Below, piece by piece: positions 1 to 8,776 of a stretch of DNA of 64,000 bases (positions are counted from its first letter, which is position 1; each line of letters opens with the position of its first letter). The stretch is from Bacillus sp. MM2020_1 (lineage in GTDB: Bacteria; Bacillota; Bacilli; Bacillales; Cytobacillaceae). Position numbers and translations under genes: made by a program. The notes under the pieces were generated by a model. The model was not told the DNA's origin and did not search any database. It saw only the letters and a list, made by a program, of their open reading frames with translations. The stretch is taken from NCBI GenBank assembly GCA_011250595.1, contig JAANMP010000014.1, positions 40,528 through 104,527 on the forward strand, in the 5' to 3' direction.

Positions 1-22
1 TTGTAAAGTAGAAATCGTATTG

Positions 23-1486
23 TTACTTTTTCATTGCTTCAACTTTTTCTTTAACCTCTTCAATATTTCTCATTTTATTATCCCAGCATTTTTGGCTCAA
101 GTCGACGGGATAATCCTCCGGATTTGTAATCCGCTTATACTCGTCCCAAAGTGCATCAAGGTTTTGCTTTAAATAATCACGAGATTCTTCCAAGCAAGGC
201 ATTTCATAAACAAGCTCACCTTTAGAAAAGATTTCATCATGTAATTCTTTTGCTGTAAAGTTGGTAACCACCTTATTCATATACGTGTGGGTAGGATGGA
301 ACATCCGTAACCGCTTTTCCGGAAGCTTTTCATCCGCTAAAGCAATATAATCCCCTTCTGCATGGTGGTTCGTATTATTGATAATTCGATAAACCCGCTT
401 CAATCCCGGTGTTGTAACCTTTTCCGGATTGGAAGAAATCTTAATCGTATCCTCCATTTTTCCGTTATCATTCTCTATCGACACAATTTTATAAACCGCA
501 CCAAGAGCTGCCTGGTCGTAAGCGGTAATTAGCTTCGTGCCCACTCCCCAGCTGTCAATTTTTGCACCCTGTGATTTCAAACTCATAATTGTATATTCAT
601 CTAAATCACTTGAGGCCACAATCTTAGCATTCGTGAATCCCGCCTCATCCAGCATTTTCCTTGCTTCCTTCGAAAGGTAAGCAAGGTCCCCGCTATCCAG
701 GCGAATGCCGATAAAATTAATTTTATCGCCCAACTCATTTGCGACTTTAATCGCATTTGGAACGCCGAGCCGAAGTGTATCATATGTATCAACCAAAAAG
801 ACACAATCCTTATGTGTTTCTGCATATTTAATGAAAGCCGTGTATTCATCTTTATAAGCTTGGACCATCGAATGGGCATGTGTTCCGGATACAGGAATAC
901 CAAACAGTTTCCCCGCTCTTACGTTGCTCGTTGATTCAAAACCGGCAAGGTATGCGGCTCTCGTTCCCCAAATCGCTGCATCCATTTCCTGGGCCCGTCT
1001 TGTCCCAAATTCCATTGCCACTTCAGCACCGACGACTTGCTTGATTCGCGATGCCTTTGTCGCAATTAATGTTTGGTAATTCACAATGTTAAGCAGCGCT
1101 GTTTCAATCAATTGCGCTTCCGCAAGTGGAGCCTCGACTCGTAAGATCGGTTCATTACCAAAAACAAGCTCTCCTTCTTTCATCGCACAGATGGTTCCGG
1201 TGAAACAGATACCTTTAAGGTATTGGATAAAGTCTTCCTTATAACCTACTTCATTTTGCAAATACTCGAGGTCTTCCTCGCTAAAACGGAATCCTTGAAT
1301 AAACTGGATGACTTTCTCCAATCCAGCGAATACTGCATAACCGTTCCCGAACGGTAGCTTACGGAAAAATAGTTCGAAGACCGCACGTTTATTATGTATC
1401 CCATCTCTCCAATACGTTTCTACCATATTGATCTGATATAGATCCGTATGCAGAGTTAAACTATCATCGTGATAAAAGTGTTTCAT
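23..1486 (-). CDS. pncB: Nicotinate phosphoribosyltransferase
   Basis: Makes nicotinate mononucleotide from nicotinate and PRPP, the entry step of NAD salvage (Preiss-Handler pathway), in the cytosol. The 487-residue protein has the full family length. It opens with the substrate-side motif HTDLYQINM near residue 13 and contains the GTHAHSMVQAY segment near residue 205, which carries the conserved histidine region of the family. It lies 64 bp downstream of the nicotinamidase gene on the same strand, so the two probably form a pncA-pncB operon, as in B. subtilis yueJ-yueK. In B. subtilis a DUF1694 gene (yueI) sits beside them; here that gene is about 26 kb away. The end lies 22 bp from the window edge, so any terminator is not visible. 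Confidence 0.95.
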   Translation of the reverse strand: MKHFYHDDSLTLHTDLYQINMVETYWRDGIHNKRAVFELFFRKLPFGNGYAVFAGLEKVIQFIQGFRFSEEDLEYLQNEVGYKEDFIQYLKGICFTGTICAMKEGELVFGNEPILRVEAPLAEAQLIETALLNIVNYQTLIATKASRIKQVVGAEVAMEFGTRRAQEMDAAIWGTRAAYLAGFESTSNVRAGKLFGIPVSGTHAHSMVQAYKDEYTAFIKYAETHKDCVFLVDTYDTLRLGVPNAIKVANELGDKINFIGIRLDSGDLAYLSKEARKMLDEAGFTNAKIVASSDLDEYTIMSLKSQGAKIDSWGVGTKLITAYDQAALGAVYKIVSIENDNGKMEDTIKISSNPEKVTTPGLKRVYRIINNTNHHAEGDYIALADEKLPEKRLRMFHPTHTYMNKVVTNFTAKELHDEIFSKGELVYEMPCLEESRDYLKQNLDALWDEYKRITNPEDYPVDLSQKCWDNKMRNIEEVKEKVEAMKK

Positions 1487-1550
1487 AATCTGACCTCCGA
1501 AGTACTATTTCAGCTTTTCCATTATTATAACCAATATTACCCTCGAAAGT

Positions 1551-2096
1551 CTATTTAACGTTTGCTCCTAGGGATTGTTCAAAATGTCCAAGGGCCCATT
1601 CATGACCTGCCTGATTAAAAGAAGCAACGGCATCCTTGTAAACGACAATCTTAAAGCCTTTATTGTAAGCATCAACAGCGGTATGTAAGACACAAATGTC
1701 CGTACAAACGCCGACCAAATGAACTTCGGTAATTCCACGCTCTCGTAATTTGATTTCAAGGTCCGTTCCCGCAAACGCAGAGTACCGCGTTTTATCCATA
1801 AACACGACATTTTCAAGCTGACGATTCCTTTCATATACCTCTTTCAAGGATCCAAATAAATCCCTGCCTGAGGTTCCACGCAGATTATGTGGCGGGAACA
1901 GTTTTGTTTCCGGATGGAATTCATCTCCGTTGTCATGGACGTCTATGGCAAAGACCACATAATCCCCACTCGCCATAAACTCGTTCGTTAACGCAACAAC
2001 CTTCCCTTCAATCCTTTGTCCGGGCTCCCCGCACGTTAATGCCCCATCTACTGCTACAAAATCATAGGTATAATCGATATTAATTAACGCCTTCAA
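1551..2096 (-). CDS. pncA: Nicotinamidase (isochorismatase-like cysteine hydrolase)
   Basis: Deamidates nicotinamide to nicotinate, feeding the downstream phosphoribosyltransferase. The 181-residue isochorismatase fold shows the expected catalytic triad: Asp8 (NIDYTYDF), Lys102 (MDKTRYSAF) and the cysteine of the VGVCTDICV motif, probably Cys135. Asp52, His54 and His61 in the DVHDNGDEFH segment fit the metal site. The start is a TTG preceded by a G-rich ribosome site (GGGGGCGATGGGAA). Other isochorismatase-family amidases are possible on fold alone, but the pairing with pncB makes nicotinamidase the natural call. Confidence 0.92.
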   Translation of the reverse strand: MKALINIDYTYDFVAVDGALTCGEPGQRIEGKVVALTNEFMASGDYVVFAIDVHDNGDEFHPETKLFPPHNLRGTSGRDLFGSLKEVYERNRQLENVVFMDKTRYSAFAGTDLEIKLRERGITEVHLVGVCTDICVLHTAVDAYNKGFKIVVYKDAVASFNQAGHEWALGHFEQSLGANVK

Positions 2097-2184
2097 TTCC
2101 CATCGCCCCCTTCGTTGCTTCTCAACTATTACCGTCCATCATACAGAATATTCTAGAACACTTACAAATTCCCCTTTTTCAAAC

Positions 2185-2216
2185 AAAAAAAAAGCCCGCT
2201 CCAAGTAGGAACGAGT
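2185..2216 (-). terminator. Rho-independent terminator of sdhCAB
   Basis: On the minus strand an 8-bp stem (CTCGTTCC paired with GGAGCGGG, with wobbles) is followed by CTTTTTTTTTG. It lies about 70 bp past the sdhB stop. Confidence 0.8.
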
Positions 2217-2288
2217 TTTCACATAACTATTTTTCACATAACTATTATTTTATCAATTTCTAATTTAAGTAGGTAGTATACAGGCAAC

Positions 2289-3038
2289 TTATCCAAAGAA
2301 GTTCTTTATCGATTGGATCGTTGTTTGTCTATTTAACGCAGCAAGGGATGTAGTAAGCGGAATGCCTTTCGGACATACCTCGACACAGTTTTGTGAGTTA
2401 CCACATGAAGTAAGTCCTCCCTCTCCCATAATCGCTAAAAGCCGTTCTTCCTTATGCATGGCACCTGTAGGATGCTCATTAAATAAGCGTACCTGTGCTA
2501 ACGGGGCTGGTCCGATGAAATTGGATTTTTCATTGACATTCGGACAGGCCTCCAAACAACAGCCGCATGTCATACACTTCGATATTTCATATGCCCATTG
2601 TCTAGTTTTTTCCGGCATTCTTGGTCCCGGACCTAAATCGTGTGTTCCGTCAATGGGTATCCATGCCTTTACCCTTTTTAAAGCATTAAACATCCATGAA
2701 CGGTCAATCACTAAATCCCTCATCACAGGGAACGATGTCAACGGTGCAATATGAATGGGTTGTTCAAGCTGATCAATCAAGGAGGAACATGCTTGGCGCG
2801 GTTTCCCGTTGATGACCATTGAGCAGGCTCCACAAACCTCCTCCAGGCAAACGGATTCCCAAATGACAGGAGTTGTTTTTTCACCTTTAGCATTGACTGG
2901 ATTCTTTTGAATTTCCATCAATCCCGAGATGATGTTCATATTTGAGCGATAAGGAACCATGAATTCTTCTGTGTAAGGAGAAGATTGAGCATCCTTTTGC
3001 CGGGTAATAATAAAATGAATATACTTATTCGTTTCCAC
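2289..3038 (-). CDS. sdhB: Succinate dehydrogenase / fumarate reductase iron-sulfur subunit
   Basis: Electron-transfer subunit linking the flavoprotein to the membrane haems. All three clusters are present in the 249-residue protein: the [2Fe-2S] ligands Cys64, Cys69, Cys72 and Cys84, the ferredoxin-type motif Cys155-x2-Cys158-x2-Cys161-x3-Cys165-Pro, and Cys212, Cys218 and Cys222 for the remaining cluster ligands. An extra cysteine (Cys160) sits in CMTCGCC where B. subtilis has valine. It is the last gene of sdhCAB, two bases after sdhA. Sequence is close to B. subtilis SdhB throughout. Direction of catalysis cannot be read from this subunit; see the finding on the dcuA-aspA-sdhCAB cluster. 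Confidence 0.96.
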   Translation of the reverse strand: METNKYIHFIITRQKDAQSSPYTEEFMVPYRSNMNIISGLMEIQKNPVNAKGEKTTPVIWESVCLEEVCGACSMVINGKPRQACSSLIDQLEQPIHIAPLTSFPVMRDLVIDRSWMFNALKRVKAWIPIDGTHDLGPGPRMPEKTRQWAYEISKCMTCGCCLEACPNVNEKSNFIGPAPLAQVRLFNEHPTGAMHKEERLLAIMGEGGLTSCGNSQNCVEVCPKGIPLTTSLAALNRQTTIQSIKNFFG

Positions 3039-3040
3039 TA

Positions 3041-4804
3041 TTATTTGGCTCCTTTCTTCGCTTTTGTATAATCACGCTTCCGCGGTTCTATCAACGATGT
3101 ATCTACTTCCTCATAAAATAACTCTGGAAGTTTAGTAGTTGGGTTGAATCTAGCCATTGTCGTTTTTAGCCATTTCTCGTCATTACGGTCTGGGAATTCC
3201 GGCTTATAATGGGCTCCGCGGCTCTCGTTCCGATTGTAGGCTCCAAGGGTAATCACATTTGCAAGATTAATCATGCCTTCTAATTGTCGAACAAATGAAG
3301 CACTGGAGTTGCTCCATTTTGCAGTATCCTCAATGTTTATATTTTTATAGCGTTCAGTAAAGTCCTGAAGCTTTGCATAAGTCATCTTTAATTTCTTGTT
3401 TTCACGAACGACTGTAACGTTAGCCGTCATTAATTCACCAAGCTCCTTATGAAGCAAATAGGCGTTTTCAGTACCATTCATTGCTAGAATTGATTGATAT
3501 TTTCTTACATCTTCGTTCACTTGCTTTTCAAAAATAGAACTGGAAACCTTGTCTGTCGGCTTGTTAAGGCCCTGAAGGTATTCAAGTGCTCTCGGACCGG
3601 CTACCATTCCGCCGTAAACGGCTGATAACAACGAGTTCGCACCGAGACGGTTTGCGCCATGCTGCGAATAATCACATTCCCCTGCAGCGAACAAGCCCTG
3701 GATATTCGTTTTTTGGTCCAAATCAACCCATAAGCCACCCATTGAATAGTGGACACCAGGGAATATTTTCATTGGCACCTTTCGCGGGTCATCGCCCATA
3801 AACTTTTCATAGATTTCCATAATTCCGCCCAGTTTGATATCCAATTGCTTCGCGTCAATATGAGAGAGATCTAAATAAACCTTATTTTCTCCATTAATAC
3901 CAAGCTTTTGATTAACACACACATCGAAAATCTCACGGGTGGCAATATCTCGTGGTACCAGATTTCCATAAGCAGGATACTTTTCCTCTAAAAAGTACCA
4001 CGGTTTTCCATCCTTATACGTCCAGACTCTTCCGCCTTCACCACGTGCGGACTCACTCATAAGGCGATTTTTATCGTCTCCCGGAATGGCAGTAGGATGA
4101 ATTTGAATAAATTCTCCGTTTGCATACAAGGCACCTTGCTGATACAGCCTTGCCGCCGCATAACCCGTATTAATCGTTGAATTCGTAGACTTTCCAAAAA
4201 TGATCCCAAGCCCGCCTGTTGCCATGATGACGGCATCTGCCCGATAGGCCTTCATTTCCATTGTTCGCAAATTCTGTGCGGTAATACCGCGGCAGACACC
4301 TTCTTCATCAAGAATAGCAGAGACAAATTCCCAGCCTTCATATTTTGTCACAAGTCCCTTTACTTCAAAGCTACGAACCTGTTCATCTAGTGCATAAAGG
4401 AGCTGCTGACCTGTCGTGGCCCCGGCAAATGCAGTTCTATGATACTGTGTTCCCCCAAAGCGTCTGAAATCAAGTAAACCTTCAGGCGTCCGGTTAAACA
4501 TAACTCCCATACGGTCAAACATATGGATAATCTTCGGAGCGGCTTCACACATCGCTTTTACTTGCGGTTGGTTAGCTAAGAAGTCACCACCGTAAACTGA
4601 ATCATCAAAGTGCTCCCACGGTGAGTCATTCTCGCCTTTTGTATTTACAGCACCATTGATGCCGCCTTGTGCACATACAGAATGGGAACGTTTTACCGGT
4701 ACAACCGAAAATAAATCCACATGTGTCCCTGCTTCTGCTATTTTAATAGCGGCCATCAATCCAGCAAGACCGCCTCCAACAATGACAATGTTACCTTTGC
4801 TCAT
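3041..4804 (-). CDS. sdhA: Succinate dehydrogenase / fumarate reductase flavoprotein subunit
   Basis: Catalytic subunit interconverting succinate and fumarate. The 587-residue protein has the N-terminal dinucleotide motif GGGLAGL (residues 10-16), the covalent-FAD histidine His41 in RSHSVCAQGG, and the active-site region GEGGRVW plus the C-terminal HGANRLGANSLL motif. It aligns along its length with B. subtilis SdhA from memory, with small differences such as ATGGLGIIFG where I recall ATGGPGIIFG. It follows sdhC by 25 bp and precedes sdhB by 2 bp. The neighbouring aspartase and dicarboxylate transporter suggest that fumarate reduction may be its main job, but this is inference. Confidence 0.96.
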   Translation of the reverse strand: MSKGNIVIVGGGLAGLMAAIKIAEAGTHVDLFSVVPVKRSHSVCAQGGINGAVNTKGENDSPWEHFDDSVYGGDFLANQPQVKAMCEAAPKIIHMFDRMGVMFNRTPEGLLDFRRFGGTQYHRTAFAGATTGQQLLYALDEQVRSFEVKGLVTKYEGWEFVSAILDEEGVCRGITAQNLRTMEMKAYRADAVIMATGGLGIIFGKSTNSTINTGYAAARLYQQGALYANGEFIQIHPTAIPGDDKNRLMSESARGEGGRVWTYKDGKPWYFLEEKYPAYGNLVPRDIATREIFDVCVNQKLGINGENKVYLDLSHIDAKQLDIKLGGIMEIYEKFMGDDPRKVPMKIFPGVHYSMGGLWVDLDQKTNIQGLFAAGECDYSQHGANRLGANSLLSAVYGGMVAGPRALEYLQGLNKPTDKVSSSIFEKQVNEDVRKYQSILAMNGTENAYLLHKELGELMTANVTVVRENKKLKMTYAKLQDFTERYKNINIEDTAKWSNSSASFVRQLEGMINLANVITLGAYNRNESRGAHYKPEFPDRNDEKWLKTTMARFNPTTKLPELFYEEVDTSLIEPRKRDYTKAKKGAK

Positions 4805-4828
4805 TTGTTTGTCCTCCCTATCTAGCGC

Positions 4829-5443
4829 TTAAGCAAATGCCAAGATTGCGCGGATCCCAATGTAGGATAATACAATAAATAATCCGAATGTAATATATTG
4901 AGATATTTTCTGTGAATGTGGTGATACGGTAATCCCCCATGTAATTAGGAAGGTCCAAATTCCATTAGCAAAATGATACACACACGACAGAATACCTATA
5001 ATATAGAGGAACAATGTGATACTGTTATCGACGATGTTAGCCATCAAATGATAGTTCGCTTCGACTCCTCCAAATTCCACCTGAACTTTCGTTTCCCAGA
5101 CATGCCAGATAATAAATGCAAACGCAATTAAACCAGTGATACGCTGGAAGAAAAACTTCCAGTTACGCGGATACTTGTACCGTCCGACATTGTTTTTAGC
5201 TTGTTTGGCAATAAAAACGCCGTACACAGCATGAAATAATAGTGGTATAAAAATGATAAATAGTTCGAGAAAGTATTTGAACGGCAAATTCACCATAAAT
5301 CCTGCCGCTTTGTTATAGGAATCAACTCCCCATGACGCAGTATAATTGACGAATAGATGAACGGTCATAAATACTCCGACAGGAATGATTCCTGACAAAG
5401 AATGCAGCTTGCGGTAAAAGTGCTGGTTATTTCCACGCTCCAT
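4829..5443 (-). CDS. sdhC: Succinate dehydrogenase cytochrome b558 subunit
   Basis: Membrane anchor carrying two b haems and exchanging electrons with menaquinone. The start is placed at ATG 5443 (MERGNNQHFYRKLHS), which follows AAAGGAGGT; a longer frame reading upstream to 5527 is unlikely because it adds 28 unrelated residues. The resulting 204-residue protein has five hydrophobic segments. The four axial histidines expected of the B. subtilis type are visible at His29, His71, His114 and His157. This di-haem type is known to couple to the membrane potential, which is relevant to running in either direction. It lies 95 bp downstream of aspA with no convincing terminator between. Confidence 0.93.
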   Translation of the reverse strand: MERGNNQHFYRKLHSLSGIIPVGVFMTVHLFVNYTASWGVDSYNKAAGFMVNLPFKYFLELFIIFIPLLFHAVYGVFIAKQAKNNVGRYKYPRNWKFFFQRITGLIAFAFIIWHVWETKVQVEFGGVEANYHLMANIVDNSITLFLYIIGILSCVYHFANGIWTFLITWGITVSPHSQKISQYITFGLFIVLSYIGIRAILAFA

Positions 5444-5538
5444 ATTTCGTAAAACCTCCTTTAGATGCTGACAAAATCGAGTTAAAAGTTGCAAAGCACA
5501 GGGCTCTATACGGAAGATACCCTGCACTAAGATTTTTC

Positions 5539-6993
5539 TTATACTAAAACTAATTCTTTTTCACGAGACTTATTGATTAGTAACTCCCTACCGGCAATAC
5601 CAGGGTTCGTCATTTCAAAAGGATGTAAGATCCGATTCAATTCATTGGCTGTTAACACGCCTCTTTCCAGTACAATTTCTCTTACCGGTCTATTTGACTC
5701 AATTGCTTCCTTTGCAATAGAAGCAGCTATTTCATAGCCAACATGCGGATTGATAGCGGTGATCACACCTACACTATTATTCACGTAAGCTTCCAATCTT
5801 TCTCTATTAGCTGTAATGCCTCTTAGACAATGCTCACGAAAGACTGTAAACACATTAGTCATTATCCTAATCGATTGCAATAGGTTGAAAACAATTACCG
5901 GCTCCATAACGTTCAGTTCAAATTGCCCAGCTTCTGAAGCCATGCAGATGGTCAAATCATTCCCTACTACCTGGAAGGCACTTTGGTTTAAGACCTCAGC
6001 CATAACCGGGTTTACTTTTCCTGGCATAATAGATGATCCCGGCTGACGGGCAGGAAGATTGATTTCACCTAACCCACAACGTGGTCCAGAGGCCATCATC
6101 CGCAAATCATTCGCAACCTTTGACATATTTAACATACAAACCTTTAAAGCTGCTGATACTTCTATATAGGCATCCGTATTTTGCGTACCATCGACAAGAT
6201 CCTCTGAACCTTTTATCGGCAAATCCGTAATTTCCGCTAAATATTGGATTGTCTTCTCAATATATTCCGGCTCGGCATTGAGGCCCGTCCCAACGGCAGT
6301 TGCCCCCATATTTACTTCATATAAATTCTCACGGGTTGCCCTAACTCGTTTAATGTCTCTTCTTAGCACCCTTGCATAGGCTTCAAATTCTTGACTGAGA
6401 AGGATTGGAACAGCATCCTGCAGATGGGTGCGTCCCATTTTAATGATGCCATCAAACTCATTTGCCTTTTTCATGAATTCTAAATGAAGCTCTTCCATCG
6501 CTTTGATTAATTTTTCTAAAGTAATTAGTGTCGACAAATGGATCGCTGTTGGAAACGCATCGTTTGTCGATTGCGCCATGTTAACATGAGAATTCGGACT
6601 GATAACCTTGTAATTTCCTTTTTGTTCACCAATTATTTCTAAGGCACGGTTGGCAAGGACTTCATTTGTATTCATGTTGATAGAAGTACCTGCTCCACCT
6701 TGAATCGGATCGACGATAAATTGATCATGTAATCTTCCATCGATTACTTCATCTGCCGCTGCCATAAGGGCCTTCGCAATACCTTTATTCAATTGGCCAA
6801 TTTCCGCATTGGCAAACGCAGATGCCTTTTTGACCATCGCCATGGCTACAATTAGGGCTGGATCAATTCGATAGCCTGTAATCGGAAAATTCTCGACTGC
6901 TCTTATAGTTTGAACACCATAATACGCTTCAACTGGAACCTGTTTCTCCCCTAGGAAATCTTTTTCAATACGAAAATTCTCTGAATAGCTCAT
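5539..6993 (-). CDS. aspA: Aspartate ammonia-lyase (aspartase)
   Basis: Releases ammonia from L-aspartate to give fumarate. The 484-residue protein shows the fumarase/aspartase signature GSSIMPGKVNPVMAE, the GRTHLQDAVP and TNDAFPTA motifs, and the QNTDAYIEVSA segment of the superfamily. The start is placed at ATG 6993 because GTGGAG lies 9 bp upstream; an ATG at 7002 would overlap that site. It sits 97 bp downstream of a Dcu transporter gene on the same strand and upstream of sdhCAB. Joint presence of transporter, aspartase and the fumarate-interconverting enzyme suggests an aspartate-to-fumarate-to-succinate route. No asparaginase gene is adjacent, unlike B. subtilis ansAB. Confidence 0.94.
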   Translation of the reverse strand: MSYSENFRIEKDFLGEKQVPVEAYYGVQTIRAVENFPITGYRIDPALIVAMAMVKKASAFANAEIGQLNKGIAKALMAAADEVIDGRLHDQFIVDPIQGGAGTSINMNTNEVLANRALEIIGEQKGNYKVISPNSHVNMAQSTNDAFPTAIHLSTLITLEKLIKAMEELHLEFMKKANEFDGIIKMGRTHLQDAVPILLSQEFEAYARVLRRDIKRVRATRENLYEVNMGATAVGTGLNAEPEYIEKTIQYLAEITDLPIKGSEDLVDGTQNTDAYIEVSAALKVCMLNMSKVANDLRMMASGPRCGLGEINLPARQPGSSIMPGKVNPVMAEVLNQSAFQVVGNDLTICMASEAGQFELNVMEPVIVFNLLQSIRIMTNVFTVFREHCLRGITANRERLEAYVNNSVGVITAINPHVGYEIAASIAKEAIESNRPVREIVLERGVLTANELNRILHPFEMTNPGIAGRELLINKSREKELVLV

Positions 6994-7090
6994 ACTTGTC
7001 ATCTCCACTATTTTTTTTGGAACTACTAATATGTTTAAAATGACAGGGTCCGAAGTAATAAGGAGATTACCTCTAACCCTAATCACTTCT

Positions 7091-8404
7091 TTATAGAATA
7101 ATCGTGCTTAGTAAAATACCAATTCCGACAGCTCCAAGTGTAGCGATTAAGCCTGGAACCATGAAGCTATGATTTAAAATATATTTACCGATTCTCGTTG
7201 TCCCCGTGCGGTCAAAGTTAATCGCGGCGACAACTGTTGGATAGTTCGGAATAAAGAAATATCCATTAACCGCAGGGAACATCGCGATCAATAAAGCTGG
7301 ATTAATACCCAGTGTAATCCCAAGCGGCATTAACGTACGCACGGTTGCAGCCTGACTATATAACAAGATAGAAAGAGCAAATAGTGCAACGGCGAATAAC
7401 CACGGTGCTGATGTAACTAAATCAGAAATAGATCCAGAAATTAGCGCTAAATTACCTTGAAAGAACGTGTCTCCCATCCAAGCGATACCAAAGATTGCAA
7501 CAACTGCTGCGGCACCGGCCTTAAAGACGCTGCCGGAAACAATTTCTTCTACCTTTGGTTTACAAAAGATAATAATTAATGCTGAAATCGTCAACATAAC
7601 TATTTCAATGGATGCAGGCATCGTCATCCGAGTAAATGTACCTTCAATGTCCCAACCAGGGCGTAAGGTCTCAAATGAACCTAATACAACCACAAGAACG
7701 GCTGCTAAAAGGAAAAATAGCACAGATAGCTTTGCGCCTGGTGTCGCCTGAAATTCCTTTTTATCTTTTTTAATCGGTGCTAATCCAGCTTCTAAACGTT
7801 TAAGATACTCAGGATCATTATTTAGCTCTTTGCCCATTTTGCTTGATACAAAAGCTGCGATCGTACATGCAATAAGTGTAGACGGGATACAGATCATTAA
7901 AATATCGAGTAAGCTAATCTTGAAATCCGTTAACAATGCCAGCAGAGCAACTGTTGCCGCTGATATCGGACTGGCTGTAATTGCTTGCTGAGAGGCAATA
8001 ACCGCAATGGCCATTGGTCTTTCAGGCCTAACGCCTGACTCTCTTGACACCTCTGCAATGACAGGTAAGATCGAATAAGCAACGTGTCCAGTCCCTGCAC
8101 AAAAAGTAAAAACATACGTAACGAGTGGTGCAATGAATGTGATCCACTTCGGATTTTTCCGAAGGGCTTTTTCAGCCAACACGACCAAATAGTCCATCCC
8201 GCCTGAAGCCTGTAGGGAACCTGCTGCGGTTATCACTGCTAAAATCATCAACATCACATCGATTGGTGCAGATGTAGGCTGTAAGCCAAAGCCAAAGACA
8301 AGAATGGCTAGTCCAACTCCACCCATTACGCCTAGTCCAACTCCACCTAACCGTGCGCCAATGAAAATACACCCTAGGACGATTAAAAATTGAATCCAAA
8401 ACAT
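7091..8404 (-). CDS. dcuA: Anaerobic C4-dicarboxylate transporter, DcuA/DcuB family
   Basis: Integral membrane carrier of the Dcu family, expected to exchange aspartate or fumarate for succinate, as in E. coli where dcuA is next to aspA. The 437-residue protein is made almost entirely of hydrophobic helices. Family hallmarks are LQASGGMDYLVVLAEK, the AGTGHVAYSILPVIAE loop, ITASPISAA and the FDRTGTTRIGKYILNHSF end. The mix resembles DcuA (EYLKRLEAGL, LYSQAATVRTLMPL) more than DcuB, but the subfamily call is tentative. The start is ATG 8404, 7 bp after GGAGG; the in-frame ATG at 8419 is part of that ribosome site. An FNR-type box lies 84 bp upstream of the start. Confidence 0.9.
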   Translation of the reverse strand: MFWIQFLIVLGCIFIGARLGGVGLGVMGGVGLAILVFGFGLQPTSAPIDVMLMILAVITAAGSLQASGGMDYLVVLAEKALRKNPKWITFIAPLVTYVFTFCAGTGHVAYSILPVIAEVSRESGVRPERPMAIAVIASQQAITASPISAATVALLALLTDFKISLLDILMICIPSTLIACTIAAFVSSKMGKELNNDPEYLKRLEAGLAPIKKDKKEFQATPGAKLSVLFFLLAAVLVVVLGSFETLRPGWDIEGTFTRMTMPASIEIVMLTISALIIIFCKPKVEEIVSGSVFKAGAAAVVAIFGIAWMGDTFFQGNLALISGSISDLVTSAPWLFAVALFALSILLYSQAATVRTLMPLGITLGINPALLIAMFPAVNGYFFIPNYPTVVAAINFDRTGTTRIGKYILNHSFMVPGLIATLGAVGIGILLSTIIL

Positions 8405-8461
8405 ATTGAATACCTCCATTCAGTAATAATCTAAAAAAAGGAAAACCCTTAACTCGTAAGC

Positions 8462-8467
8462 TTTAAA
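8462..8467 (-). promoter_or_regulatory. Candidate -10 of the dcuA promoter
   Basis: TTTAAA on the minus strand sits where the -10 element should be if the FNR box at 8488-8503 is centred at about -41.5. The hexamer is a weak match to TATAAT (4/6), as is usual for activator-dependent promoters. Confidence 0.4.
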
Positions 8468-8487
8468 TTCTTCACCAACCTTTTAAT

Positions 8488-8503
8488 TGTGAAATATTTC
8501 ACA
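8488..8503 (-). promoter_or_regulatory. FNR-type binding site upstream of dcuA
   Basis: TGTGAAATATTTCACA is a perfect TGTGA-N6-TCACA dyad, the consensus bound by Fnr/Crp-family regulators in Bacillus. It lies 84 bp upstream of the dcuA start and suggests that the dcuA-aspA-sdhCAB genes are induced without oxygen. Confidence 0.75.
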
Positions 8504-8543
8504 AATATTTCCGCCTTAGAGGCTTACACTCCCATCTTGCGGG

Positions 8544-8680
8544 TTTCAAATTAGTAAAATGATTGCAAAGTTTTCAACACTCCGGAAACCGTTGATTGTT
8601 CCTGAAAGTATTCCTTGTTCCTCTAGAGCATACAGTCAGGACTACTTAAGACTACAAAAACCAACAGAACTAATTTGAAA
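8544..8680. repeat. Inverted repeat arms between dcuA and the two-component genes
   Basis: TTTCAAATTAGT (8544-8555) and its exact reverse complement ACTAATTTGAAA (8669-8680) are 125 bp apart start-to-start in the divergent region. One arm is nearer dcuA and one nearer the kinase gene. They could be paired half-sites for the adjacent response regulator. A looser direct repeat ATTTGT-N6-TTTTGT lies at 8689-8706. The rest of the 372-bp gap holds no gene that I can see. Confidence 0.4.
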
Positions 8681-8776
8681 CTTAATAAATTTGTCAATTC
8701 TTTTGTCTATTATGGTCTATGAAACGATTACTATAAAAAGAAGGAAGAGATTTCTGCAGAAAATTGGAGGTCCACA

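Noticed and set aside
2362..2754. 130-residue plus-strand frame opposite sdhB
   Set aside because: Antisense shadow of a well-supported gene; no ribosome site.
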